Source: Streptomyces sp. (GTDB lineage: Bacteria > Actinomycetota > Actinomycetes > Streptomycetales > Streptomycetaceae). Taken from it: a DNA stretch of 45,563 nt. A program made the position numbers and the translations under genes. Below the pieces are notes generated by a model. The model had not been told where the DNA came from. It did no database searches and was given only the letters and a program-made list of their open reading frames with translations. Below are positions 7,853 to 16,159 of this stretch, piece by piece (the stretch's first letter is position 1; the number at the start of each line of letters is the position of its first letter). Location of the stretch: contig NZ_JAEKKT010000199.1 of assembly GCF_019510245.1 (NCBI RefSeq), positions 1 to 45,563 of the forward strand, written 5' to 3'.

Positions 7853-9279
7853 ATGGTCCGCCCCACCGACTGGCACAACCTCGACCTGCACGACGACCCG
7901 ACGCCCGGTGATCCACACGAGGTCAAACTCCAGGGCCAGCGGTACAAGACCTTCGTCGAAGACGTCGCCACGGTGCTCAGAGGCATACGCTCCGCCTCGA
8001 AGGACTCCGTCCTCAAGGAGTCGGCCGGCAAGGCCATGGACGCCTTCAAGGAACAGATCGGCAAGCTGCCCGGCCAGTTGCAGAAGCTGCACGACTCGTA
8101 CGAGTTGGTTTCGGGTGCCCTGCTCACGTACGCCGGAAAGCTGGAGCACGCCCAGACCACGGCGGACCACGCGCTGGCCAAGGCGCGGATACTGCGCGGC
8201 GAGCTCTCCAGGGCACAGTCCCGGCTGGCCGGCGCCACCACTGCGGCGAACAGCGCCAAGTCGGCCCAGGACAAGCTGAACAGCACGCCAACGAGCACCA
8301 GAAGGCGGTGCAGGGCCAGGTCGACAGCCTGAACTCCCAACTGGCAGAGCTCAGGGCCAAGGCGGAGAACGCCGGCAAGGACCAGGACAGGGCCGCCACG
8401 AAACTCGTCCATGACATCCACAGTGCTTCCGACGCCGGGATCCACAACAAGAAGTGGTACGAGAAGGTCGGGGACTGGCTCGGCAAAGCCTGGAAATTGA
8501 CTGTGTTCGTGGCCAAGATCTTCGTTGCCGTGGCAGGGATCGTGCTGCTGTTCATGGGGGGCCCACTGGTGTGGTTCGTCTTGGCGGCGGCATTGATCGT
8601 GCTGGCGGACACCATCGTCCAGTTCGCTCAGGGAAAGGCTGGTTGGGGCGATCTGCTCTTTGCCGCGCTGGACTGCATCCCAGTGGTCGGCAAGCTGTCC
8701 ATGCTGGCGAAGGCGGGCAAACTCGCTGGTGGGGTCAAGATGGTGTTGCGGGTGAGGAAAGCGGAGATCGCCAGCGCCCGCCTGATCAAACTGTGGCACA
8801 CGGGCGAGGACCTTAAGGGCTTTCGTAAGATTGCCTTCGCCTTTGGCAAGGGCGAGTTCAAGAACACGCTCAAGGATGCCCTGAACGGTGGCTGGGATGA
8901 CGTGAAGAAGAACGCGACGGGTAACCTCGTCAGCAACGCCGTCGGTGTGGGTTCCGGTGCACTGGTGAGCAAGGGCTTGAGCAAGGGCCTGCCCAGTGCG
9001 GCCACAGCCATCTACCGAAGCGGTCGGATCAACATGACGCGCGGGGAGTTCCATGATCTGGGCATGGCCTTGGCTGGGAAGACCAAGAAGAGCGCGGCCG
9101 TTCTGGGAGCCACTCAGGGATTCCTCACGAGTGTCACCAAAGCCACCGTCAACAGCGCAGTGTTCGGCGCCGACTTTGATACCAGCGGCGTACTGTTGGA
9201 CACCGTCAGTGGCTACGGTGACAGCGGTCTGGGCTACAAGCCGGGCATCCTGTCCGCCAAGGCTGCACTCAACGGCTGA
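7853..9279 (+). pseudogene. Large WXG/T7SS-signal membrane protein, module A, broken by a 1-base frameshift
   Basis: The first frame runs from ATG 7853 to a stop at 8332. The true continuation lies in another frame, open from 8281 (Q-H-A-N-E-H-Q-K) to 9279. Joined, the protein has about 475 residues, close to the intact 468-residue paralogue at 14707. The N-terminal half is long helices (P-G-D-P-H-E-V start motif, coiled coil to about residue 180). Two hydrophobic segments follow (8497-8625 region), then a basic C-terminal region of unknown fold. Restoring one base near 8280, for example a C in the AAC-CAG context, repairs the frame. No slippery heptamer is present, so programmed frameshifting is unlikely. 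In the intact state this would be a type VII-exported or membrane protein with an N-terminal secretion domain. It may be a real mutation or an assembly error. Its 3' end overlaps the convergent gene by 11 bases. Confidence 0.75.
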
Positions 9280-9766
9280 GGTGTGCCCTCGATTCTTCGA
9301 ACCGTGCCAGTGATTCCTTCACCTGGATACGGAAGTCGATGTACCGATCAGTACCGTCCTCGGCCCTTTCGACGTACCTGGTGGGCTCCGTGACACGGCC
9401 GAGGACGCTGTCCGTAAGTTGCTGAGCCGCCGTCCAGATGGCGGCGGCTGTGGACTGCGATGACGAATCGTCGATCACCGTCCAGCGATGACTGATCGTC
9501 ATGCGTCCGTCCCTGAGCCTGAACTTCAGCGAAAGTCCGAGGCCTGAGCACTTGAACGTGCCGCGCCCGCGCTGCAGCAGCTCGCTCACACCGTCGAGCA
9601 GATCGACCAGCGCCGGGAAGAGTATGATCCCCGGGCCGCCGTCCGGCTGCCGAGAGTTGCGCGAGGTGGCGCTCCCGGCGCTTCCCTTCACGTCCAGATG
9701 CCCCTGGAACATGCCGTCGATTACGTCGTCTTGATCGTCGAGAGTGCTGTACAGGAATTCAGGCAT
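9269..9766 (-). CDS. Hypothetical protein, possible immunity or partner protein
   Basis: 165 residues, acidic, no signal peptide or membrane segment. The ATG follows GAGG. A predicted beta-rich centre (K-F-R-L-R-D-G-R-M-T-I-S-H-R-W-T-V) is flanked by helices. I do not recognise the family. It converges on and overlaps by 11 bases the 3' end of the large type VII protein. A small acidic gene at the end of a large secreted-protein gene is where immunity proteins often sit, although those usually lie on the same strand. No function can be assigned from sequence alone. Confidence 0.6.
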   Translation of the reverse strand: MPEFLYSTLDDQDDVIDGMFQGHLDVKGSAGSATSRNSRQPDGGPGIILFPALVDLLDGVSELLQRGRGTFKCSGLGLSLKFRLRDGRMTISHRWTVIDDSSSQSTAAAIWTAAQQLTDSVLGRVTEPTRYVERAEDGTDRYIDFRIQVKESLARFEESRAHLSR

Positions 9767-9819
9767 CGGAACCTCACGCTGTTCTTGTCGGGCTCTCTGG
9801 GCGGTGGGGCCTGTGACGG

Positions 9820-10425
9820 TTAGTTGCCGGTGCCAGCCTCCTGCGCCAACTGCCAGGCGGCTTCGTCAACTCCGTTCGAGCGACCACCGGTGAGTGGCGG
9901 ATGCTTGGGGCGGACGGCGATAAGTTCGTGTTGCCCCAGAGGCGTGATCACCATGCCGAAGCGCGGATCGCCCGCAAAGGCGAACCCGCGGGCTCGGGCG
10001 TCGGTCAGCGTGGCCCGCCATCGTTTGCCGAGCCCGTTTCGCAGTGCGAGAACGCTGACCCTCTTGTTCGGGGCATCCGGGTCGGGAAGTTGAAAATGCG
10101 CGACGTCCCCTGCCAGCACCTTCTTCAGCGGAGGGTGCTCTTTCCACGGATAGACGGCCAGGATTCCCTTCATCTGTTTAACGCGTGACAAACGGCGCTC
10201 CGATACGACGAGTCCAACTGTAGACAGAAGGACCAGCGGAGCAACGACGTATCCGGGGATTGACCCATCGGCCAGCGACTGCCACAAAACCATTGTCAAC
10301 AAAGGGAAGCCGGGCAGGGAAAATCCCCAGAGGGTGAATGTCCAGAGAGACCGCCGACGCGCACGCTGCCATGCGCGAAGGGTGTCTGGATCATCGAAGG
10401 CGGTACGAGTCGTTTCGTCCCCCAT
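9820..10425 (-). CDS. Hypothetical two-helix membrane protein
   Basis: 201 residues. Two adjacent hydrophobic segments (about residues 28-50 and 58-78) are followed by a soluble C-terminal part of about 120 residues with predicted strands ending in a conserved-looking V-I-T-P-L-G-Q-H. The layout is a small membrane hairpin carrying a cytoplasmic beta-rich domain, resembling bacterial PH-like proteins. The unrelated 223-residue protein at 18186 beside module B has a comparable layout. It lies 53 bases downstream of the gene at 9269 on the same strand, so the two may be co-transcribed. Function unknown. Confidence 0.6.
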   Translation of the reverse strand: MGDETTRTAFDDPDTLRAWQRARRRSLWTFTLWGFSLPGFPLLTMVLWQSLADGSIPGYVVAPLVLLSTVGLVVSERRLSRVKQMKGILAVYPWKEHPPLKKVLAGDVAHFQLPDPDAPNKRVSVLALRNGLGKRWRATLTDARARGFAFAGDPRFGMVITPLGQHELIAVRPKHPPLTGGRSNGVDEAAWQLAQEAGTGN

Positions 10426-10594
10426 GCGGTGAACCCTCCCGGCATTTGGTTAATTGTGCCCGCCCGTCGCTCATTTGACGGAATCGGTAAGTTAATCGGC
10501 GTTACATGCCGACGGTATCAGGAGTGCTCCGCTGGCGGAGCGAGCGGGATGTGAGGCCGGTGCGGCTCTTTCCATGCCGCGCCCAAGGGTGATT

Positions 10595-10839
10595 CTAAGG
10601 ACCGGACTCGGGGGACGGGGTGCGCACCGTCTCACCCATGGACGCCGGCCCGTTGGGCCGGTCCAGGTACTCGACGCGTGCGTGCTGATCCGCTGTCGCC
10701 ACCGCCCGTGCCGCACTCACAAGAGCCCGCCGCGCGGCCTGCGCCCTTCGGAGGTGTCGGGATCTTGCCGATCCTGCAACCGGGCGGCAGCGTCCGCAGA
10801 GACACCGAGACGGCCCTGTGCGTGTTCGGCCAGGGTCAT
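10595..10839 (-). pseudogene. Possible decayed small gene
   Basis: An ATG at 10839 opens a plausible helical peptide (M-T-L-A-E-H-A-Q-G-R-L-G-V-S-A-D-A-A-A) that stops after about 40 codons. A second reading frame then continues with A-Q-A-A-R-R-A-L-V-S-A-A-R-A-V-A-T-A-D and closes at 10595. The composition of both pieces resembles one small alanine-rich helical protein joined by a frameshift. The 780-base interval 10426-11205 otherwise holds only this and the remnant at 10867, so it looks like a graveyard segment. Weak evidence. Confidence 0.3.
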
Positions 10840-10866
10840 CCTGTTCACGCGTGGAGAAGATTCCTC

Positions 10867-11100
10867 TCAACGGTTGACGGCTTGAGCTTCCTGGACCTTG
10901 ATGTCCTGGGTCGTCCCGAAGGTGCTGTCCGGCAGGTCGCCGCCCGCGCCACCGGTTCCCGACCAGCTGATCTGTCAGGTGATGGTCGCCTTCAGGTGGT
11001 ATGCGCCGTCGCCGGACGAGCGCAGGTACTTGCTTCCGCAGGGCGGGGTCTGGTCGGATTTACCACGATCTCATACCCGTTCGTGCGCTGTGTCCGGGGT
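10867..11100 (-). pseudogene. Remnant of a secreted-protein gene related to 12320-13474
   Basis: On the minus strand this interval encodes C-G-S-K-Y-L-R-S-S-G-D-G-A-Y-H-L-K-A-T-I-T, then a TGA, then Q-I-S-W-S-G-T-G-G-A-G-G and a natural-looking end Q-E-A-Q-A-V-N-R at 10867. The intact gene at 12320-13474 has the matching stretch T-Y-R-R-S-S-G-A-G-T-Y-P-F-K-A-S-I-T-W-K-V-T-W. The in-frame TGA sits exactly where its relative has TGG. Just upstream, N-G-Y-E-I-V lies in another frame and matches N-G-Y-T-V of the relative, so there is also a frameshift. Two independent lesions make this a true remnant rather than one sequencing error. Confidence 0.65.
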
Positions 11101-11205
11101 GTGGTGAGCCGTGAGTTCCGTTTCGCTATCGCGGTGCCTGGCATCTCGGGCCGACGCACGGCACCGGTTCGGTCCGTGCGTCGGCCGGGAGCGGTGGTGG
11201 GTGCG

Positions 11206-11583
11206 TTATATGTTGCTCTGCCCGTGGGAGCCATCGCGGTCCTCCTCGTCGTCCGGTACGACCAACCGCATGCCCCGGGACTCGGCGACACGCAGCGCGT
11301 CGGTGAGGCACTCAGCGAGGCGGATGCCGGCGTAGCGGACCTCGGTGTACGGCGACATCGGGTCGTCCAGCACCTTGCGGGCCTGGCCGAGGACGTCGCT
11401 GCCGGTGGCGAGCTGGGCGGCTTCCAGGTCATCGGCGAAGTGGGAGAGATAGCCGCCGTTGCTGTCCGTGACCAGGAAGCAGGGCTTGCCTTCGGGGGTG
11501 GGCCAGGGGAGGAGGCGGGGAGAGAGATCGCGGTGTACGTCGCCATTTGCGACGCGGTAGGTGGGGCCGTTCGCGAGTTCCAT
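11206..11583 (-). CDS. Conserved-type hypothetical protein downstream of the 11583 gene
   Basis: 125 residues, soluble and acidic at the end. The ATG at 11583 shares one base with the stop of the upstream gene (TGATG) and has GGAGGTG at ideal spacing, so translation is coupled. The protein shows a small beta-rich start (L-V-T-D-S-N-G-G-Y-L-S-H-F-A-D-D) and a helical second half. I have no named family for it. It forms a two-gene unit with the next entry, divergent from a GntR-type regulator that probably controls it. Such small clusters occur in Streptomyces accessory and integrative elements. Confidence 0.65.
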   Translation of the reverse strand: MELANGPTYRVANGDVHRDLSPRLLPWPTPEGKPCFLVTDSNGGYLSHFADDLEAAQLATGSDVLGQARKVLDDPMSPYTEVRYAGIRLAECLTDALRVAESRGMRLVVPDDEEDRDGSHGQSNI

Positions 11584-11930
11584 CAGGCAGCCACCTCCGG
11601 CGCGCCGATCACGTGCTGATCGAGGTCGATCCCGAAGTCGGCGGCGAGGACGAGGGCGAGCCGTCGGCGCTGCTGGAGGGCGGCCTCCCGCTCGTGGGCG
11701 GTGAGGTAGGGGCGGACGAGGGGGGAGTCGGCGCCGTCGAGAAGGGTGTCCAGACCGTACGGCGACCGGTGGCAGGGGAGGTGCGGGGTCTCGGCGGTGA
11801 GGGGGCAGCGTACGAGCGTGAAGTGGACGTGGGGGAAGGGCGGCCGGTGCGGACGGCGGCGCCGTTTCCCGGTGCCGGGGGCGAAGAGGAGGCGCAGCCA
11901 TTCGAGGGCGCGGGGGATAAGGTCGTGCAT
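11583..11930 (-). CDS. Hypothetical protein, first gene of a pair divergent from gntR
   Basis: 115 residues. The ATG at 11930 is preced by AAGGAG; longer in-frame extensions upstream lack a ribosome site. The N-terminus is basic and amphipathic (L-I-P-R-A-L-E-W-L-R-L-L-F-A-P-G), followed by a K-R-R-R-R-P-H-R patch and a C-terminal region ending D-F-G-I-D-L-D-Q-H-V-I-G. No known domain is recognised. It overlaps the next gene by one base. The 169-base gap to the divergent GntR gene should hold the promoters for both directions. Confidence 0.65.
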   Translation of the reverse strand: MHDLIPRALEWLRLLFAPGTGKRRRRPHRPPFPHVHFTLVRCPLTAETPHLPCHRSPYGLDTLLDGADSPLVRPYLTAHEREAALQQRRRLALVLAADFGIDLDQHVIGAPEVAA

Positions 11931-12099
11931 GTCGACGCTCCTTGTAAGCGTTGGCCATGCCCCGGGAGGTAGCCGCCTCGCCGGGGTCTTTGTAGACCAC
12001 TCTGCCCTAGGACGCGATAGGTAGCAACCAGAAGCATTAGGTTGCATGTGGACGTTCCCTCATGTGGTGCCTTGCTTCAAGCCGCCTTAGCGTGCGGTT

Positions 12100-12390
12100 A
12101 TGGCTAACGATCGGTGGACGCCCGACCCCACAAGTCCCGCCTACGTGTATCTGCAAGTCGCACACCACATCGCAGAGCAGATCCGCACTGGACGCCTGCC
12201 GGTGGGCGCCCGGCTTCCCGCTGAACGTGATCTTGCCGAGCAATACGCGGTAGCCATCAACACCGCCCGCCGGGCCGTGCGCGAGCTTCGGGACCAGGGC
12301 CTTGTCATCACAGTCCCGATCAAGGGCACGTTTGTGCAGACTCAGGAGCCTTCCAGCGAGCCATCCGAAGACAGCGGACCGAACGCATGA
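12100..12390 (+). CDS. GntR-family DNA-binding protein, winged helix only
   Basis: 96 residues, consisting almost entirely of a GntR-type winged helix-turn-helix: Y-L-Q-V-A-H-H-I-A-E-Q-I at the start, then L-P-A-E-R-D-L-A-E-Q-Y, N-T-A-R-R-A-V-R-E-L and the wing G-L-V-I-T-V-P-I-K-G-T-F-V. Full GntR regulators carry an effector-binding domain of at least 100 further residues; here only a short acidic tail remains. KorSA-type regulators of actinomycete integrative elements are longer, so this may be a trimmed repressor that senses no ligand. It is divergent from the two-gene unit 11206-11930, its likely target, and ends at a strong terminator. Confidence 0.85.
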   Translation: MANDRWTPDPTSPAYVYLQVAHHIAEQIRTGRLPVGARLPAERDLAEQYAVAINTARRAVRELRDQGLVITVPIKGTFVQTQEPSSEPSEDSGPNA

Positions 12391-13474
12391 CGGAGCCGCG
12401 CGTTACGCGCGGCTCCGTCTCTCTCTGGGCGCCCCCTTGGCTACTCGCCGGTCCCGCGTCTTCTTGGGACTCCCGGGGCGGCCAGTAGCGGGAGCCCCGC
12501 GGGCCGCCCGAATCTGGCTGCTGGGCGGGACCGTCTGGGTCGGCCGAGTTCGTCCACGTGACTTTCCAGGTGATGGACGCCTTGAAGGGGTAGGTGCCAG
12601 CTCCGGACGAGCGGCGGTATGTGACGGTGCAGGCCGTGTCCTTGCTGTCGACTGTGTAGCCGTTGTCGCCCTTCACCAGGTCGTACGTGCAGGTCTGCGG
12701 ATCGGCGTCCGAAGTGCCCGCGTCGACCTTGAGGGCGATGGGGGTGGCGACGGTCGTCGCGGCCATCGCCACGCCCTTGTAGTCGATGCTGGCCGTTGTC
12801 CACACCCGGTCGAAGTCGCCGTCCAGCTTCACGCGAGTACCGAGGTTCACCTTGAGCCGGTCAGGCGTCGGGCTCAGTACCACCGGCGGGGTGGGCAACT
12901 TGGTCGAGTTGTAGGCAAGTTCGGAGAGGGTCTCCGGAGTCAGCTGGTGAGGGTCCTGCTTCGGTTGGGCGGGCGGGACCCAGATCTCCCAATTGTCGGT
13001 GGGGACCGGACAGAGCGAGGAGTAGGCGTCGTCCCGGAACTGGACCTGCCACCAGAGTCCTTTGTCGCCCTTGTGGTAGTCCTCGTCGGCGCGCTTCTTT
13101 GCGTAGCTCGCCGCTGGTTCCTGGGCTCCCTTGTACGAGGACTTGATGAACTCCTCGTACTCGTCCGGCGTGTACATCGGCTCGTACCAGCAGACCGGGG
13201 GCTTCCAGTTCGCATTTGAGGAGGTGGCCCTCGACGTGGAGCCGCTGGAGCTGCCGGTCCTGCTCTGCCGGACCTGGATGTGGGCACCGATGACACCCTT
13301 GCCGGAGCTCGCGCTGGAGTCGGAGTCGGGCTGGCCCGTCTGGCCGGTTCCGGTCGTGCCGGTGTCGCCTCCTCCTGTGCTGTCGTCCGCGTGCGCTGGG
13401 AAGCTCGCCGCCAACACCAGGACAAGGCCGATCACAGCAGCCGTTCGGAAGCCTGGGTGAACCACGTTCGTCAC
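12320..13474 (-). CDS. Secreted hypothetical protein; C-terminal end suspect
   Basis: About 384 residues. The GTG at 13474 overlaps the upstream stop by four bases (GTGA) and gives a signal peptide (V-I-G-L-V-L-V-L-A-A-S-F-P-A-H-A). A Gly/Ser/Thr-rich linker, a Trp-rich segment (K-P-P-V-C-W-Y-E-P-M-Y) and beta-rich repeats follow, with a conserved Y-R-R-S-S-G motif near the end, which also occurs in the remnant at 10867. It is an extracellular protein of unknown function, coupled to the lipoprotein gene upstream. As read, the last 60 or so residues run through the terminator hairpin and into antisense gntR, which is unnatural. A stop in another frame at 12441 would end the gene just before the hairpin. 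A frameshift around 12450-12520 is possible. Confidence 0.7.
   Translation of the reverse strand: MTNVVHPGFRTAAVIGLVLVLAASFPAHADDSTGGGDTGTTGTGQTGQPDSDSSASSGKGVIGAHIQVRQSRTGSSSGSTSRATSSNANWKPPVCWYEPMYTPDEYEEFIKSSYKGAQEPAASYAKKRADEDYHKGDKGLWWQVQFRDDAYSSLCPVPTDNWEIWVPPAQPKQDPHQLTPETLSELAYNSTKLPTPPVVLSPTPDRLKVNLGTRVKLDGDFDRVWTTASIDYKGVAMAATTVATPIALKVDAGTSDADPQTCTYDLVKGDNGYTVDSKDTACTVTYRRSSGAGTYPFKASITWKVTWTNSADPDGPAQQPDSGGPRGSRYWPPRESQEDAGPASSQGGAQRETEPRVTRGSVMRSVRCLRMARWKAPESAQTCP
12390..12418. terminator. Bidirectional terminator hairpin
   Basis: Arms 12390-12402 and 12406-12418 form a perfect 13-bp stem with loop TTA, directly at the gntR stop codon. The convergent gene from the right should also end here. 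No clear T-run follows, as is common in Streptomyces. Confidence 0.8.
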
Positions 13475-14136
13475 TGGCTCTGCACGCACGCCGCATCCCC
13501 CTTCTTCCAACTCTGCTGCGTCACCTGCCAGTCACCGGCGGAGTCTCGCTGGGCCTGGACCGTGTACAGGACGAAGCTCTTGTCGCTCGGCTGCGTGCGC
13601 TGCACCTTGCCGGTCTTGATCACCTTGTCGTAGGCCTTGCTCTGGTCCTCGCAGTAGCGGGCGGCCGCCTTGCCGCTCGCGACGTCCGTGACCTCGAAGT
13701 CGTAATACCGGTACTGACCGGTGACGGTGAGCCCTTCCTTCTTGAACTCCGCGACCCGGTTCACCCAGAAGATCCGGGCATTGGCGGCGAAGTAGCGGTT
13801 CACGTTGGCGGTCTGCCCATCACCTTTACCGAAGGCCTCGATGCGGGCCTGGGCTGCGTACGCCACGTCCCGGAGGACCGCGTCCTTCGTGGCATCGCCG
13901 GTCGAATCCCGCTCCACCTTCATCTGGATGTCCGACGGAAACGCGAAGGCAGGTGCGTTCTTTTCCGCCGAGGCGGAGGGCGACGCCGAGGGTGACGGAG
14001 AGGCCGACCCTCCGGTACCGGCCCCCGCGATCTTGTCGTTGCCCTTGGAGCCGTCGTCCCCGCCTCCGCACGCCGTCAGCAGCAGAGCTGCGGTCGCGGC
14101 GAGCGCGGCGGCAACGGGCATGGTGCGGCGCTTCAC
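13471..14136 (-). CDS. Secreted lipoprotein of unknown function
   Basis: 221 residues. The GTG at 14136 follows GGGGGAG. The N-terminus M-K-R-R-T, a hydrophobic stretch and the lipobox L-L-T-A-C mark a lipoprotein anchored at the outer face of the membrane. After a Ser/Pro-rich linker, a domain of about 160 residues carries an NTF2-like flavour (A-K-D-A-V-L-R-D-V-A-Y-A-A-Q-A, then Y-R-Y-Y-D-F-E-V, V-Q-A-Q-R-D-S-A-G-D-W-Q-V-T). That fold call is tentative. It overlaps the next gene by four bases, so the two extracellular proteins are probably made together. It lies divergent from type VII module B; whether they cooperate is unknown. Confidence 0.75.
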   Translation of the reverse strand: MKRRTMPVAAALAATAALLLTACGGGDDGSKGNDKIAGAGTGGSASPSPSASPSASAEKNAPAFAFPSDIQMKVERDSTGDATKDAVLRDVAYAAQARIEAFGKGDGQTANVNRYFAANARIFWVNRVAEFKKEGLTVTGQYRYYDFEVTDVASGKAAARYCEDQSKAYDKVIKTGKVQRTQPSDKSFVLYTVQAQRDSAGDWQVTQQSWKKGDAACVQSQ

Positions 14137-14407
14137 TGTGGACTCCCCCGTGAGAATGAAGTTCGGCAAGACTGCAAACGGTATCTGTGAGGTCCCGGGT
14201 TTCGCCACCGCGAACGTCCTGACGGGCCGGTTGCGGGGGACTTCTGGACAGAGGGTGGAGGCGGTGCGGCCCGTCGGGCGATGGCCCCCTCCTTTGAGCT
14301 CCCTTTGCGGTCCGTTGGTTGTAGCCCCGAAAACCCTCGACACACAGTGACCCTGGCCCTCTGCGTCTCGCGGGGCGGCCGGTAGGCAGGTGTTCACGGG
14401 GGTAGTT

Positions 14408-14710
14408 GTGGCGGACCACGTCAAGGTGTCCACGAGTGAGTTGCGGGAGATCAGCAGATCTGTCGCGAAGTTGAAGTCCAACTTCGAACATGCGAAGGAC
14501 CTCGTCGACTCGTACGGCTCGGAGATCGGGTCCGGCGAGGTGGCCGATGCCCTCGGTGACTTCGCGGACGACTGGAAGAAGAAGCGCAAACAGCTCTGCG
14601 ACGGGCTGGAGTTCCTCGGGAAGACGGCGGGCGAGGCGGCGAAGGCCTACGACGGGATCGATCAGCATCTTGCCGACGCGCTGGTCAAGGCTCAGCCGGG
14701 GGACAAGTGA
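14408..14710 (+). CDS. Small helical WXG100-like partner protein, module B
   Basis: The GTG at 14408 is chosen because GGGGG lies five bases upstream and it gives exactly 100 residues, the WXG100 length. A GTG at 14390 would add six residues without a ribosome site. All helix: an N-terminal V-S-T-S-E-L-R-E-I-S helix, a central D-F-A-D-D-W-K-K-K-R-K motif matching the module A protein at 6833, and a C-terminal Y-D-G-I-D that fits the YxxxD type VII export signal. Its stop overlaps the start of the next gene (GTGA), implying stoichiometric production with the large protein. The 271 bases before it (14137-14407) hold the divergent promoter region, with no other feature recognised. Confidence 0.8.
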   Translation: MADHVKVSTSELREISRSVAKLKSNFEHAKDLVDSYGSEIGSGEVADALGDFADDWKKKRKQLCDGLEFLGKTAGEAAKAYDGIDQHLADALVKAQPGDK

Positions 14711-16113
14711 GCGATCACGACTTCGCCGGCGTCGACTGGCAGACGGCCCGGTACGACGACAGGGAGTTCACGCCGGGGGACCCGTACGAGGTCGCCCGGC
14801 TCGGGAAGCGGATCTCCGACACGGCCAAGCTGATCGAGGAGCAGGCCGGCAAGCTGAACAACCTCGTCGACGGGAACGGGTGGGACTCCGACGCGGGGAG
14901 GGAGTTCACCAAGAGGACGGGCGACACCGTCACGCTGCTGAGCCAGTCGCATCAGCGGTATGCCGCGGCGGGGGCGGCGCTCGGTTCCTCCGTGCCGTAC
15001 GAGCCCATCGCCGACTCCGTGCGGGAGAACTGGGCCACCGCCCTCAACCACGCTCAGAACAGGGTGCGCGCCGCACTGAAGAAGGCCGCCGCGGCCGACG
15101 CCGACAGCAGTAACTACCAGAAGCAGATCGATCAGCATCCCTCCGGTGACGACAACCACCCGGACAAGCAGAAGCTGAAGCGGCAGAAGGAGGCCTCGGA
15201 CGGGGAGCTCGACGCCGCGAAGCGGGAGCTTCGGGCCGCGCTCGAGTACCGGGACACGCAGGCCGGGTATGCCGCCAAGGCGCTACGGGACGCCATCGAC
15301 CACGACGGGCTGAAGGATCCCAAGCACCACTGGTGGGACAACTGGAAGGACTGGGTCGCCGACATCGGGCACTGGGCCGGGGTGGCCGCCGCTGTGCTGG
15401 GCGTCCTGGCCCTCGCCCTCAGCTGGGTGCCGGTCCTCGGTGAGGTACTCGGCGCGCTGGCGCTCATCGCCTCGGTCGTCGCCCTGGTCTGCGACACCGT
15501 TTCGGCGCTGGACGGCAAGGGGACCTGGCTGGACGTCGCCATCGACGCCATCGGCGTGCTCTCCTTCGGTGCGGGACGGGTCCTGGGGACGACGGCCAAG
15601 GAGGCGGCGATGGCCGCCCGGGGCGCCTCCGCGGTCAAGGACCTTCAGTTGGCCCGGGAGATCGGGCTGAATCCGACAGCGGCCCGCGAACTCGCCGAGA
15701 CGCTCAACGGTGTCAAGCCCGGTGAGATCGGCAAGGCGCTGTCCGAAGGGCCCACGAAACTCCTGCCGCGGATGCGTTCGGTGGTCAAGGAGTCGCTGAA
15801 CCTCAAGGCGTATGCGACCGACATCCGTGACGCCCCCGCAGTGCACCGGGCGGCCAAGGCCTTCGCCGAATCGGCGCCCAAACTGTCGGAGATCGCTGAC
15901 TCCTCCTTCAAGAGCATGGCGGGCCAGGCCAAGGCCCTTTACTACGGCAGCCAGGTGCTGCCGCTCCTGGCCGGCTGGTCGAACCTGGCCCACACACAGG
16001 CCCACGAGCCGTGGCTCACCGGGCCGAACGTCCTTCAGGGCGTCAAGGAGGTTCCGGGCATCGGGGCCGGCGGAACACCGTTCTACAACTGGCACTGGAG
16101 CACCAGCGGCTGA
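14707..16113 (+). CDS. Large WXG/T7SS-signal membrane protein, module B (intact)
   Basis: 468 residues. Residues 1-130 match the layout of the putative T7SS secretion-signal domain of Streptomyces: T-P-G-D-P-Y-E-V, a helix, then a W-D-S-D-A-G-x-x-F element that recalls the WXG turn (G-W-x-G-x-A-A-x-x-F). A coiled coil follows (about 120-195), then a tryptophan-rich H-W-W-D-N-W-K-D-W segment, two strongly hydrophobic segments (about 218-265) and a C-terminal region of about 200 residues ending in W-H-W-S-T-S-G. No nuclease or other toxin motif is recognised. It is coupled to the helical partner upstream. It resembles LXG-type effectors in plan, but a structural role in the machine is equally possible. 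It is the intact paralogue of the broken gene at 7853. Confidence 0.8.
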   Translation: MSDHDFAGVDWQTARYDDREFTPGDPYEVARLGKRISDTAKLIEEQAGKLNNLVDGNGWDSDAGREFTKRTGDTVTLLSQSHQRYAAAGAALGSSVPYEPIADSVRENWATALNHAQNRVRAALKKAAAADADSSNYQKQIDQHPSGDDNHPDKQKLKRQKEASDGELDAAKRELRAALEYRDTQAGYAAKALRDAIDHDGLKDPKHHWWDNWKDWVADIGHWAGVAAAVLGVLALALSWVPVLGEVLGALALIASVVALVCDTVSALDGKGTWLDVAIDAIGVLSFGAGRVLGTTAKEAAMAARGASAVKDLQLAREIGLNPTAARELAETLNGVKPGEIGKALSEGPTKLLPRMRSVVKESLNLKAYATDIRDAPAVHRAAKAFAESAPKLSEIADSSFKSMAGQAKALYYGSQVLPLLAGWSNLAHTQAHEPWLTGPNVLQGVKEVPGIGAGGTPFYNWHWSTSG

Positions 16114-16159
16114 CCCGGTCGGCTGTCAGGAACCCCAGAGCGGAGAGAGCAAGGATCAC

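Noticed and set aside
8270..8310. Programmed -1 frameshift in the large type VII gene
   Set aside because: No slippery heptamer or following RNA structure was found; one lost base is simpler.
10678..11619. Plus-strand open frame of 313 codons in the graveyard segment
   Set aside because: The true minus-strand gene 11206-11583 and a remnant overlap it, no ribosome site is seen, and the product has no recognisable pattern.
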